64,000 bases of DNA from Syncephalastrum monosporum B8922 (GCA_000697355.1 JNEN01001214.1:1-64000), one strand, 5' to 3'; positions 1-11,125 are shown, counted from the stretch's first letter. Numbers and translations: made by a program. The notes: a model not told the origin generated them from the letters alone.

Positions 1-62
1 TTGGTAAGAAGACCAGCGGAAACGGCAGAGGGAGGAGTAGTGGGAGTGGTAGGGGTAGACAT
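1..62 (-). CDS. Possible 5' end of an unknown gene running off the left edge
   Basis: An ATG at 62-60 on the minus strand sits in a reasonable start context and opens a frame to the window edge. About 20 residues are visible, rich in Thr and Pro (it opens MSTPTTPTTPPSAVSAGLLT). The DNA just upstream is A/T-rich with pyrimidine runs on the coding strand, as in a fungal 5' leader. No domain is visible in so short a piece. It could be the start of a host gene or of a retroelement gag-like frame, and the window cannot decide. Confidence 0.3.
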   Translation of the reverse strand, partial: MSTPTTPTTPPSAVSAGLLT

Positions 63-454
63 GGTAGAAAAATATAAGTAAAGAATTCACTTAAAAAAAT
101 GAGATGTAGAGAGAAATGTGACAAGTAAAAAGGACAAGAGAGTAAGTGAGACTGAACTTATATTAAAGTTGAGTACGATATGATCTGTCTACATCTAATA
201 ATTAGGAAGTCTTTTATAGACTTCAATATGTTTCATCCAGCTGAGTAAAGAGAACCAGTGATAAGATAATAAAATAATTTCATCAGGGACGATGTGCCTG
301 TGATTGAATATACAATGGCAGATGCAGCTTGCATATGGAACTGTGCCATTAGATAAGAGTAGCGGTACGGGATACTTCTTTACGGTTTCATATGCAGTAA
401 TTGAACCGGCGATGGAGGAGTTGAATAAGTGCATGATAGCAACCGATACAACGA

Positions 455-1048
455 TTGGGTATAGAGGCAAGTCTAGACTTTCTCAACGAAGACACAGTTA
501 CCCGACGGGTGATGGTTTACCACAAACACGGTAAATTAGATCCTATCTATGAAGGACCTTATACTGTAACACGCAAGACAAGAGGTGGATCTTACTCCCT
601 TCAAGATGAAAAGGGTGACACGCTACCTAGAGACTACCCACCTTCTGCATTAAAATTAATTTTTCAAGATGAGATTATACCCAAGGATGAACTGTACGAA
701 GTAGATAGCATTCTAGCTCATAGGGAAAAAGGCCCTGGTAGATATGAATATAAAGTCAGATGGAAAGGTTATACACCTAAAGATGACACATGGGAACCAG
801 CTTCTAGCTTTACTCAACGAAGCACAATCAATAAGTACTGGAAGCGTTCAGGCAACGAAGATCCCAGTAACAAAGAACAAACGTCTAAAACAGCCATTAA
901 GATAACCACTAGCATTAGTGATAACAAAGGCAAAGATAACCTTAAAAGCAATAAGCAACAGACTAACCCCACAATTAAAAAAATTATTACACAAGATTTA
1001 CCTATGAGAAAGTCTCAACGTGTATCACAACGTAGCAAAAATAATTAA
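455..1048 (+). pseudogene. Ty3/gypsy chromovirus integrase C-terminus with chromodomain (5'-truncated)
   Basis: This is the 3' end of a chromovirus pol frame. The first half has the integrase tail that precedes the chromodomain in this family ([11 protein letters not shown], then [13 protein letters not shown]). Around residues 88-125 is a chromodomain ([30 protein letters not shown]). The aromatic residues expected to hold a methylated histone lysine (Tyr of YEVD, Trp and Tyr of RWKGY) are intact. The tail is Lys/Ser/Thr-rich and ends at a TAA followed by a polypurine tract and an LTR-like segment. The integrase catalytic core, RT and protease are missing upstream, so the copy is 5'-truncated at about 455. 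In the family this domain steers integration to heterochromatin. The family call is firm; activity is excluded by the truncation. Confidence 0.85.
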
Positions 1049-1083
1049 TTACTACAGGTGCAGCTAAAAGATAATTCGCAACC

Positions 1084-1640
1084 TGGGAGGGGGTAATGTG
1101 GTAAATGTCACCACTTAGTCTTAGAACGGTTACTCTCAATCTATACTGCCTAATAATAATACCGAGGCATATTGTCCAGAACAAAGTGACAAAGTATTGC
1201 CGAGACAAGGATGTCTGAGAAATCCGCTATTAGCCTAGTGCCCACACTAAGTGATGTCGGGATCTGTTATAATATTAACACCTGAGCTGAGTACCTGAAT
1301 TAGTAGGTCTCATTGGACTTGGCAATGATGATATGATCCGACACATCAATAACATTGGTGCTCATTATGAGACATGGTAAAAGGACCATGGCCTGGCTCA
1401 ATCCAGAATTACCCGCATTATGCACTTAATAGCCGATTGGTTCGTACAAGACCGAACATCGGATAACGGCATCTGAATATAATATCCAAGAAGTGTATAT
1501 AAAGGGTAGAAGATAGTACCCAAGTAGCATTACTTCAGAATACAAGTTCAACTACCTTATAAACAACCTACACACATTCTCACAGACTTCTTCTGTTACC
1601 TTTATTTTCTCTTTCTATCTTCCTATCTATATCTCAAGGA
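1084..1640 (+). repeat. Putative LTR after the chromovirus pol, with polypurine tract and TATA box
   Basis: A purine run (1084-1093) lies 35 bases after the pol stop, followed at 1097 by TGTGG, the usual TG start of an LTR. A TATATAAAG box lies at 1496-1504, followed by a pyrimidine-rich stretch like an LTR leader. The 3' boundary is uncertain, because no second LTR is present to compare and no target-site duplication could be fixed. The segment ends somewhere between about 1560 and 1640. Confidence 0.55.
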
Positions 1641-1642
1641 CC

Positions 1643-1855
1643 ATGAGCGCTGAGAGTTGGGAAGAGCCATGGAACTTTTTTGACAAATTCTGTCCCTTTG
1701 ATTTCATGAATAAAATTGTTGTTATTGGAATTTCAACATGTATCTATCTACTTCTACTATCTATTAAAAAAAATGTTGAAGACTTTTCCCCGAAAATTCA
1801 TAGTAAAAATAGAGAAAAAATTCATAGGGAAATTAGCCGTGATGTGTCTTTGTGA
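1643..1855 (+). CDS. Small ORF just downstream of the LTR, one possible membrane segment
   Basis: Seventy codons begin with an ATG a few bases after a CT-rich leader that follows the LTR TATA box. The peptide starts MSAESWEEPWNFFDKF, has a hydrophobic stretch at about residues 25-42 (IVVIGISTCIYLLLLSI) and ends in a basic tail. The position, after a promoter-bearing LTR, suggests it could be transcribed from it, or be the start of a broken gag-like frame of an adjoining element. No family is recognised. It may equally be chance. Confidence 0.25.
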   Translation: MSAESWEEPWNFFDKFCPFDFMNKIVVIGISTCIYLLLLSIKKNVEDFSPKIHSKNREKIHREISRDVSL

Positions 1856-2639
1856 CATCGTTATCTACATATACCATCATACACGTCGTCCCTTTAATGG
1901 CATACAGGTTGCATGTATTCGGTATCTACATACTGTATACGGTATTTATATATGCATACACATTGTGAGGTTTTGCTATACCTCCAAGGCACGTAGGTAG
2001 GTTCGGAGTGGAAAAGGTGGGACGAATTACCCAAGGAAGTTAAAAAGGGGAAAGAAGTGTCAAATGAGACAGAGGTTCGTGTGAGCACCAGTAAAGTTTT
2101 GTAAAAAAACTTTACAAAAAAATATGAGTGAGAAAGTGGGAAAGGTTTAAAAAAGGATAAAGAGGTGAAAAGAGGTACGAGAAAGTAATAAACTAGGAAG
2201 TCTCTGAGGTTCAAAGTTCGGAATGTACTTTGACAATGTCGAAATGGAGTTGTGCAAACTTGAGATTTTCGATGGTGTCTGACTGTAGGACCAACGGAGA
2301 CAGATACTAGACTTGTCCTTGAGGCTTGAAAATGGCCTTGTAGCGACTTGCAAGCAGGTATGAGAGAAATTGAGTCTGTATAAGAGATATAGGACTTTAT
2401 TGTATAGTCTTGAGGATTTAATGTCTAATCTGTTCTGGCTGAAAAACTGAAGCCTATTTATATGTTTTCTGGAGCTAAGTTATGGGATAAAGGACAATGG
2501 AAAGAAAGCGTATAAACCAAAAAGAAGTTGGGATGTTGGAGAAGACCAAAAAAAAGTTGGAATGCATCAGTGATTTTGGGCCAATGTGGGAGATTATTAT
2601 TAAACAAAAAATTTGGCTTGGTCTCCACGTGAGTTGGAC

Positions 2640-2880
2640 GACCAACCCTACAACATAGAGGAAAGTCTTGCAACATAATATTCACTCAATGTTCCTATCG
2701 GTAACTGGGTACGAACCCCCCGACAAAGGGATCTGGGGCCTTCAGCCCAAGCTAGCCTTCGACTAGGACAGGAGACACCCGAAGAACAAGTGCAAGCTGT
2801 GATGACCTGTAATTGCACGCGAAGGGGCTCAGCCGCAAAAGACGCAGCTTGAAGGGTTACGAATGACCGTAGCAAAGAGA
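2640..2880 (-). repeat. Decayed copy of the R repeat family (compare 24431-24538)
   Basis: On the minus strand, translation of this stretch gives AEPLRVQLQVITACTCSSG. The 108-bp inverted repeats at 24.43-24.80 kb give SEPLRLRLRVITTSTYA at the matching place. The shared DNA is the GC-rich core around 'gcgaaggggctca' next to 'gtgatgacc'. The copy is diverged and joins a second GC-rich part containing a tRNA B-box-like GGTTCGTACCC on the minus strand, which could mean a tRNA-derived (SINE-like) origin. That last point is inference. Confidence 0.4.
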
Positions 2881-3239
2881 TAGCGAAGCTGACTGTCTTA
2901 TGGAATCATATCATGCACCGGTGGCCGATACGAATTTTTTTTATATGTTTTAGCATGTTATGAAACCATGAAGTCTGACCTATGCACTGCTCTACCAAAG
3001 GTATACGTAACTATTATTAGCTGACATACATTGTATGGCTATATGCTATCATATCAAACGATGACTCGGCTGTAGTGATTCTCCTTATCCTTTCATCTCC
3101 CGAGTGCCATTCATCAGATATAGAGAGAACAGATATAAATCTGCATATCTGACACGTCTTCCGTGGAGCACATATGGCATCAATATCCTTTTCATGAAGA
3201 CTCTGTCCCCATCAGTAAATGTGAACCGCGTGATGGAAC

Positions 3240-3460
3240 AACAGGCCAATGAATCTTCTGAAACGCGAAAGATACCTGACGTCAATCCCTGTCAGCGTCC
3301 TTATCTTTACGCTCTTTTTTCCATTGGTAAAACGTGGATTGCGTGATAGCTTGCTTAGCCAATGGAACCTATGAAACTTGGAAAAAAGCTCGACGTCAAT
3401 CCCTGTCAGGTCCTTATCTTTTACTTCTCCTTTCCCATTGGCACAGCCCGCCCGTGTTCT
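3240..3460 (+). repeat. Two tandem ~113-bp direct repeats with CRE-like core
   Basis: The block GACGTCAATCCCTGTCAG followed by TCCTTATCTTTTAC occurs at about 3279 and again at about 3392. Flanks are also similar: GCCAATG...GAAAC upstream and CCATTGG downstream. The unit is about 113 bp. The first copy contains the full palindrome TGACGTCA; in the second the first base is changed. The CCAAT/ATTGG motifs in inverted pairs and the CRE-like palindrome look like promoter elements, but no gene follows closely. Confidence 0.5.
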
Positions 3461-3630
3461 TGCATGAATATCGATTGACACGCGCTCTTTCTCATAAAAA
3501 GTCTTTTGTTTTCTCTCACGTCTACTTTTCTTCTTCTTCTTCTTTACCCTGGTCAAGTCATCCTGCTGGCAAGTATATACGAAAGGATTCTGATTACAAG
3601 TATAAACTAATAAGAAGTGCAACATAGACC

Positions 3631-4100
3631 ACTGCGTTTCCCCCAAGTCCCTCTGCCACCGGTTGCCCGTCCCCAACTGCACCGGTGTGCATGATAGTAA
3701 GTTGTCGGATCAAGAGTACATGGTCTTGGACCACACTAACCTCCTTCTGATGTACACTTTGCTTGCCGTCTTCTTGCTCGCCTCTCCTCCTGTCTTCTCT
3801 TCCGCTTGCTGTCCTCCCATCAGAGGTTTTTTTTCCGCTTTTTCCTCTGCCCGTAAGTGAAACAGACTCAGGTCTATGCAATGAATATGAGACATTAACA
3901 CACGTTTCAGTTCCGCTCCTTTCTTGCGTCTCCTTTGGGTCTCTTCCTCTCCGCTTGCTCTCCCTCTCTCCTTCTTCCCGTTCGCGACCCACTAGCCGGC
4001 CGTCGGTGGCCGGGACCACCGTCAAAATTACCCCCCAAAGACATGTGCCGCTGCGCCAAATGTCTGCCCCACGTCCATCGGTAAGTGCTTGTGGTTAATA
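3631..4100 (+). repeat. Copy A of a diverged inverted repeat with conserved splice-like sites
   Basis: This stretch matches the reverse complement of 9370-9862 over its full length, with substitutions and small indels. The best blocks are the 3' end (GCGCCAAATGTCTGCCCCAC, then CCATCGGTAA), TCCTGTCTTCT, TTCCGCTTTTT plus CTCTGCC, and TATGAGACA. A GT at 3852 (GTAAGT) and an AG near 3910 occur at the same places in both copies, as does a second GTAA at the end. This could be a duplicated two-exon gene fragment or the long arm of a transposon. No protein family is recognised. Confidence 0.55.
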
Positions 4101-4509
4101 ATATGAAACTGTGACTCAAAAATGCAATCTGCTGCACAGTTCAGATGAGGCAGTGGCCAACACGCCGTGAGCGTGTATTGACGACCCCGGTCCCGGTGGC
4201 TGGTATGTATAATAAAAATGAAGTGTAGTCCACGAGGACTGATTTCGGAACGAAATTTCGTAGGCTAGTTATTTTAACTGAAGCAAACACAGCTATTAAA
4301 CGCATTGGTAATGTCAGTAATTTTTTTTTGTATTGGGACGATTGTCCAAAATTTTATTTGCAGTACACGGCGGTGTATACAAGGAGGGGGAAGAAGCTGT
4401 GTCTATGCAGAGACGAGGGTGTCGGAGTGAAGACGGTCGGTGGCCTCGCTGGAATTGAGAGGGTTCTGAGGAACTAGGTGGTGATGGCTACATCTCTTGG
4501 TCTTTGGTT

Positions 4510-5783
4510 TTTGTGTTATGTCACTCGGGGCGAAGATGAAACGCGCCGGGAGATTTAAGGAGGCTCGAAGGAAATTTGGCGAGCACGGATGCAGGTCTGG
4601 TGAATACTGTGGATGATTGACTCGGGCCTGAAAGGGATTTCATCAAAGACGAGGCGCCAGTGCGGTTGCCAGACGCCATGCAGGTTACAGGAGACGACGA
4701 CATGGCTACTCATGATAGCAGGTGTGGTGGACGATTGCAGGCCGAAAATAGCGCGACGAACGGCGGGCCGGGGGGACCCAGATTCGACGCCAAATAGGCC
4801 ACTTGAATGGGGCAAGCGTATAGACAGTGATCTAGGTCATCGGAGTGCCGGCGGCAAATAGGGCAAGTGGGAGACGGGAATCTCATGGGCAGGATGCGAT
4901 GAAGCTTTGCTCGACAGGAGAGTGATTGATGGAGAGCCCGGTACCAGATATTCCTGGCTGAAGCTGCAACGGGTTCACTCCAAAACTGATTCCACTGTTG
5001 TGACTGTAACGGGACCCTAGTAACGGTGTGTGGGTTGGCGAGGAAGGATGGAAGGACAGAATGTTTGTATACGGGGGGGGGGGTGAGAGCACTGAAGGGA
5101 ACAGGGAAAGAGAAGCTGGGGACAAAGCTTCTAAGGACGAGTAAGACTGAGGGGTGGAGCTTGAAGGTGGGCGGCAGATGTTCTCGAAGAACGGAAAAGG
5201 TATGAGCGAGTTAGAGTCTAGAGCGCGGAAGGAGGCTGTGATGATGCGCGGTGACTTGTAGAGCTGAGTACGTCGAGACAGGTGTGGTGGATGAGGGCAA
5301 AGCGTGAACGCGTCGCTTATCACGAGTCGGCGATGGGCAGCGCGGGATAAGACGCTGTCAGGTGGAGACTGTGGGAGTGGAACAGAGACGATACTATCCA
5401 GAGGCATTGCTAGTGCTATATGGGCAGTGGGAAGGTAGGCCGAATGATCGCGTGGGCATGCGTCCATGGTCTTGCAAAGCAGGCCCCAGATGGAGGTAGA
5501 GGTTTTCAGTCGGGCGGAGCGAAGCGAGGGAAAAATGAGGCTAAGCATGCCGTCAAGTGGCTGGCAGGCGAGGGACAGGCAAGTGAGAAGCCAGGGATGG
5601 ACGAAAGAACGGCAGGGATGCGAGGAGGAGAACTATGGAAGAAGCCAACGAAGTTGGAGGCTCAGTTGTTGGACCTCGGGATTCAAAAGGGCTAGGCCAC
5701 CAGATTGACGGAGCAACATCATCGTGTCTAATGATATCTTTGGAAACATGCGATGACTCATGAAGGAGGAGCAGCATTGGCAA
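4510..5783 (-). pseudogene. Non-LTR retrotransposon ORF2 C-terminal remnant (zf-RVT type)
   Basis: Read on the minus strand, the frame ending at the stop at 4712-4710 carries a zinc-knuckle tail typical of LINE-type reverse transcriptase proteins: CPICRRHSDDLDHCLYACP (4811-4865), preceded by NIWYRALHQSLSCRAKLHRI. Upstream, a second frame (4883-5548) continues a Ser/Pro/Leu-rich thumb-like region. The two frames are offset, so at least one frameshift lies near 4950-5000. The catalytic RT core is not present. It appears cut at about 5780 by a Ty3/gypsy fragment on the other strand. Family call from the zinc motif; the upstream part is inference. Confidence 0.6.
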
Positions 5784-7330
5784 TGCCAGAAAGGTCCAAG
5801 TGCCTCATAATGGAATTAAAGCGCAGCATATCTTGGTGCCGCTGTCAAAAAATACACAAGTGGTCACCAATGATTTGGACCTGATGCCCAAGATCGGTAT
5901 CATCAAGGATCAACTTGACAAAGGCTGAAGAAGATCCTGTTGTTCCTTATGAAAAGCCAAACGAGTCTCCTGCTGGTACCCAGGAAGAACGCAACGAGTT
6001 GATGCAAGCCATCACTCCTTTATTGAGACAGAATGCAAAGATTCCTAAGGACTCATTCTGCACTATACCTGAGTCGGTAGTAGAGTTGAAGACGCCAGAA
6101 GGCGTCACCTCCTATCGTAGGCAATACGATTTGCCCATCAAATCCCAAGAGATCGTGGCCAAGACCATTGATAAATGGCTTGAAGAAGGCACCATCGAGG
6201 AAGCGCCTATCAACACATCTTGGAATAGCCCATTGATCTTGGCACCCAAGAAGAACGCATTTGGCAACTACACGGATAAAACACCCTGCCTAGATCCTCG
6301 TCATATTAATCAGTTGCTGCCGGATGACAGATATCCCTTACCTCTGATTAAAGACATCTTCCATCAGATGGGAGGTGCCACCATCTTCACCACCTTGATT
6401 TGAAGAGTGCCTTTCACCGGTTCCAGGTCATCCCGGTGATCGACACAAGACATTGTTTACCTTCAACAACCGAGTGTATTGCTTCAGAGGCACCCCATTT
6501 GGATTGAAACCTATTTCATCCAAATTCCAACGCTTCAAGAACATTGTATATCGGGGCATGTCATCTGTTCCCTGTTTCGTTGACAACGTTGTCGTATTCT
6601 CCAAGAACATGCGAGAGCATATTGACCACGTCGCCCAGGCTATCAGAGCAGTGACCAAGGTCAACCTGATTCTGATCCCTGACAATTGCCATTTCGCTCA
6701 GAAGTCCGTCTACTTACTCGGATTCTGCGTTTCTGCAACGGGTCGCAAGTTGGACACCCGTAAAATCGCAAACATATACGAATGGACATATCCTACAACT
6801 GGAAAAGACATTCAGCGATTCCTTGGTATTGTGAATTATATTAGGGAGCACATACCCAAAATATCATATCTGACAGCGCCGCTCGACGCGCTACGCAACG
6901 CCGGTTCGCTTAAGAAGCTTTGGACGCCTCGCCGTGACCGAGCATTTGAGAGCCACCAGTGCTCGCGTTCCCACGCGAAGACCATCCGTTCTGTGTCGCA
7001 ACTGACGCCTCGAACGTCGGCATAGGTGCTGTGTTGTACCAAGTCATCGATGGACAGACGTTCCATATCGGTTTTATGGCTCGCTCGTTAACGAAGTCGG
7101 AACGCAATTATTCGGTCACTCGCAGAGAACTGCTTGCTGTTGTCTATGGGCTAGAAAAGTTCCACAAGTATTTGTAGGGACAAAGGTTCACCCTTTATAC
7201 GGGCCACCTCGCACTTACATTACTGCACAGTGAACGCATTGCAAATGCGATGCTCACCATGTCACAATCCTCGATTACGATTTCGACAATGTCCACTTAC
7301 CTGGGCTCGACAACATTTTGCCCGACCAGC
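5780..7330 (+). pseudogene. Broken Ty3/gypsy pol (reverse transcriptase, RNase H, start of connection)
   Basis: Successive frames give the protease-RT linker (5780-5930), the RT fingers (5915-6403; SWNSPLILAPKKN, PCLDPRHINQLLPDDRYPLP), the RT palm (6404-6930; FRGTPFGLKPISSKFQRF) and RNase H (6959-7177; FCVATDASNVGIGAVLYQ, RRELLAVVYGLEKFHKYL). A further piece near 7270 (VHLPGLDNILPDQL) matches the connection region. Frameshifts lie near 6400 and 6930, and a stop follows at 7177. The palm motif that should read (Y/F)VDD is FVDN (about 6575), so the second catalytic aspartate is lost as well. No integrase or LTR could be assigned. Clearly a dead copy. Confidence 0.85.
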
Positions 7331-7876
7331 TTTTTCGACGTTTTCCTGAAGGATAAAGAGCTGGAGAGGGGCTGTGAAGTACGGCTGGTCAAAAAGGCAA
7401 AGAAAAGTCACACGTGTAGCACTTTGACCACCGTTATGCAACGTGATACACAAATCGAGAACCTTTCGTCTGGCAGTCCTCATCAACAGGCATCTACTGA
7501 TGAGGAACTTATCCTCAATTCCAGCCGTTCGACCGTAGCTGTTTTGGGGAGCTGGAGTCCAGTTTCAGCCTCGTCTCTCATCCTACAGTCGACAACCATA
7601 GTGTCCACAGCGATAGCATGTCTATCGACAGCCACTCTGCCCCTACAAACCACCCTTGAGCGAAAGAAATCTGAAAGCACCGATGTGAGCATTCTTAGCA
7701 GCGCTGCCACACGCGACCTGAAACAGAACATCACACACCATGGCGGCTTGTCCCGTACCGCGCCACCGCACATAGCCATGACCACAGGCACAACCAAGAC
7801 CTCGGGCGTTATACCAGCCGTAGCTAAATTGAAGAAATGGAATGCCGCCAAGGACACCACCAAATGCTCCTACTGA
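7250..7876 (+). other. Unassigned open frame after the gypsy RNase H fragment
   Basis: A 208-codon frame is open here. It overlaps another frame that still shows gypsy connection sequence at about 7270-7330, so its 5' part is certainly a shadow. The 3' part is Ser/Thr-rich and matches no integrase motif (no HHCC finger, no DDE spacing). It may be decayed pol or unrelated inserted DNA. Confidence 0.25.
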
Positions 7877-8104
7877 GCTGCGGGGGTCTCCGCGTACGCC
7901 TGTACCCGATGAGAGATATCAGTAAGCCATGATAATAATCAAACACATGAAGTATAAGATATAATCTGATATATCCTACTACTACAAGATACCAATACAT
8001 CCGACATCGCTATGCAGAATCACATCCATATGGAATTTCAACACGACAATCAGTCGGGACGGCTAACTGTGAGGCCATCACTTTGAAGCCTCGCTTGCAA
8101 TGGT

Positions 8105-8510
8105 AACCTATCCTGACCTCCCATGATCGCCGCATAAATCACATGTTGTGCTAGCCTCCTTCATAGGAATGTTGCCATCTTTTGGCTTTTCTGTCCGCGT
8201 TGGACAGACCGAAGAAGATTCACTGGAAGCTGCGTTATAGGGAAGCAATATGAGTGGCAATTGTTTCAACGAGTTCATTCTGATCGGGAAGTACTCCATG
8301 GGCGCAGGTCTGCTATTTTCATTAAAGTGCTAATTTGCATAGCTACCTTCAGGCACAAAATATCATAGTGTTTAAAACTTTGAAAAGTAAATGACCAACA
8401 GACGAACCTCCATTTCTGAAAAGCAATGTTGGCCCTGATTGGCCAGCGACACTGTCCTGACTTCCATGCGATGTCAATTTTGATTGGCTGTGATACTTAT
8501 TTGGAAGCTT
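8105..8510 (-). pseudogene. Decayed Tc1/mariner copy (5' part of the same family as 21.0-26.85 kb)
   Basis: On the minus strand, 8299-8110 matches the start of the transposase region at 21300-21450: GATCAGAATGAA, then GCCACTCATA and GAAAAGCCAAAAG, with peptide EKPKDGNIPMKEA against EKPKGDDVHMKEA. Just outside it, at 8473-8500, is the TIR-like block TTTTGATTGGCTGTGA, matching the inner part of the 92-bp terminal repeat. Only the first few hundred bases of the element are left. Diverged copies of one family in the same window show an old and a recent wave. Confidence 0.55.
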
Positions 8511-9369
8511 TGTATCTTTTATTCTGATAGTCCCATCTTTTTTCACCTCCTCTAACCTTCAAACTTCCCAAGAAAAGTATGATATACGTAGTGTACTGAA
8601 GCAGATATGTATCCATACAAGCCACTCTTATATTTATATAGCATATCAATCTGCACACAGACGCCTCCAAAACATTTAAACACGGGGCTTCTGAATGTGG
8701 TATGGCATAAACGGTGTTGGTGCCGTCACGCCCAACATTGATCTCCGCGGCGAAAAAAAAAAAGCCCATAAAACTATAAAAACCCTGGGAATCCTTTTTC
8801 ATAATTCTTTAGCAAAGAGGGATATTTGACTTGCTGGTCCAACATGGATGGCCAGTATAGCCACTCTACCCTCAAAGAATAACGCTTTGCAGACAACGGA
8901 TAGTGATCTTCTCGAAGAATCTGATCTATTCGTTCACTATCAAAGTAACATTGAACAGAAGCCGTGAAGAAAAAAAAAAGAGAATGAAACACAAAAAAAA
9001 AAAAAATACTGCCCCGAAATCTTCCTAGGCAAGAATCATGGCGCTGATATATACAGAAACTGTATGTAAAATACGAAAGACAGGAGATTCACTTGCATTA
9101 CCCACCATCAGAATGAGTAACCCTGTGTGATTACCACTGCCAATGGTGCATTTATCATGCCTGTCCTTTCTTTCAGGGGAGAAATGGCCATGAAATACCG
9201 GCGATCGGTGTAGTGACAGTGGCAGTAACAGTGACATAGCTATTGACAAGACTATCTCAAGGGTTTTCACTTTTCCTATACACTCAGGGGCCAGAGCTGG
9301 GGTCGTGAATTCGCACTCATGAACGAGTGGCGGCTGCCTCACAGTTGCAGCCTTGCGTTTTCAAAGTAC

Positions 9370-9862
9370 TAGCTACAATTCTTTACCGATGGGCGTGGGG
9401 CAGACATTTGGCGCAGAGCACCCGTCTGGGGGATGACGCTCAGGCGGTAGCGGCCACCGACGCCACCGACTGCCTGTACTAGAAATCGCAGAACGGAGAA
9501 ATGGAAGACAGGTGGAGTAAACAGGAAAGGAAGAGCTCCCTGGAAAGAAAAGGAACAGGATTGGGTTACATGTTACTGTCTCATACCCATTGTGTACATA
9601 TAGATCTATCCTATTTACAGGCAGAGAAAAAAGCGGAAACCCCCTTCAGAGAAGAGGACGCGAACGAACAGAGCGGAAGAGGGAGCAGGCGGAAAAGAAG
9701 ACAGGAGTAAAGAAGAGGCACTAGACAGCGAGCTATGTACACAGTGGATGAAAAAAAAGAACAGAGACATCCAGCGTGGTGTGCTTTGACACCACGAATT
9801 ACGATCGTGAACACCGTTGCATGGACAAGCGACCGTTGGCAAAGGAGACTTGAGGGGAGCTC
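9370..9862 (-). repeat. Copy B of the diverged inverted repeat (mate of 3631-4100)
   Basis: Reverse-complement mate of 3631-4100. On the minus strand it keeps TCTGCGCCAAATGTCTGCC, CCATCGGTAA at the end, an internal GTAAAT donor-like site after CTCTGCCT, and a pyrimidine-rich CTTTCCAG acceptor-like site. The pair encloses about 5.3 kb containing the LINE, gypsy and mariner remnants. Confidence 0.55.
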
Positions 9863-11125
9863 GTACTGTTTATGTTGCCCTTCTTACTTTATGCTTCTGG
9901 CCATGATCCTATGCGTATGTGCAGTTGCCAGCCACAGTCTATGAAGAAAGCTGAGAAAGAAGAAGAAAAATAGACGTGAAAACAGACTCACGTTGATTGC
10001 CTTCCATGCGATTACATATATCGCGTATACCAACATCTTGCAAAAAAAAATATTCAGGATATATACGGATGTTCAACTTGTATTCAGAATATCTACGTCT
10101 GTCGATGGGGAAAAGTGTCAATCTGGAAAGGGTTTTAATGTCATGTAGTTCCTCGGAAGTGGTGGTGTCAGGTTTTAAAGAAGAAAAATCAATTCTGTCT
10201 TCTGTGTATCCTGTTAAGCGACGCTCACAGAATCAAAGAAAAATTATTTAAATAATATATACATAACAGTGGAGGAAGAGGCTGCTGTCGAGTAAGGCGT
10301 ATTGATATCAAAGAGCAACATAGATAGTTAAGCGATCAGAAATTGTCGAGCGATAGCAAGACGACGGGTGCTCCGCTTGGATGGCCAATGATTGAATGCC
10401 TGCGTCGCACCAGACTTCAAAAATAGTTGAAGAGCCAGTTTATTTGTATACAAGGTAGCTAGACAAAACGGACCCCTTTTGCGTGAAACAAGTGATTATG
10501 TGATTTTGTATGTTCGTTGTCGCACCTGTTTATATGAATATCATGAAAAGTACACTGTTATTACCACCGCACCACCGTGCCATATGTGGCACATAAGAAG
10601 TAGAATATGTATGTATGTGTAGCAATATGCTGTTTTGTGTAGATTTAGGTATGTCACTTTGTACAGGGTAGTCAGCATTGTAACCATTTACAACGCGTAC
10701 ATAAGCGGTTTATCGGTCCACCAGCTTCACATGTCAGCGGCGAAAGGCCATGAGTTTCCCAACGCTTATCCGCAAAGTCAATTGAATGTCCGCCAAAGGT
10801 GCAAAGCGCGTAAGAGAGTCATGGTTTGACAGTGAGTGGATGTGTGGGTGGGCGCGGACAGGTGCTGGGGCGTGTTCTGTTGTCGTATTTCCCTTTCTTT
10901 CTCCCTCTCCTTTTTATTTATTACTTTACCTTTCTCCACTACTGCCTCTGTTCTCGTTTTGCTTCTGCGTCTCTTGCAACAGCTGTCTCTAAAATATAAA
11001 CTTACCAAGCGAGCACCGCATTTTCTTCGACTGTTCTCTGCTTAAACCTGACCTGTTGCCTGGTGTGTACATTCTGCCTTGCACTTTGATGTTGACAACT
11101 CACTCCATGTATCCATACCAGTACG
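9863..11125. other. Intergenic region upstream of SEY1
   Basis: No coding frame here has a recognisable product or plausible gene structure. A pyrimidine-rich stretch (about 10880-10970, TTTCTTTCTCCCTCTCC) and a CT-rich leader precede the SEY1 start codon at 11126, consistent with its promoter and 5' leader. 10.0-10.8 kb is A/T-rich with nothing else visible. Confidence 0.5.

Noticed and set aside
2690..2770. Possible tRNA (B-box-like GGTTCGTACCC, minus strand)
   Set aside because: No pairing acceptor stem or anticodon arm; kept only as part of a repeat.
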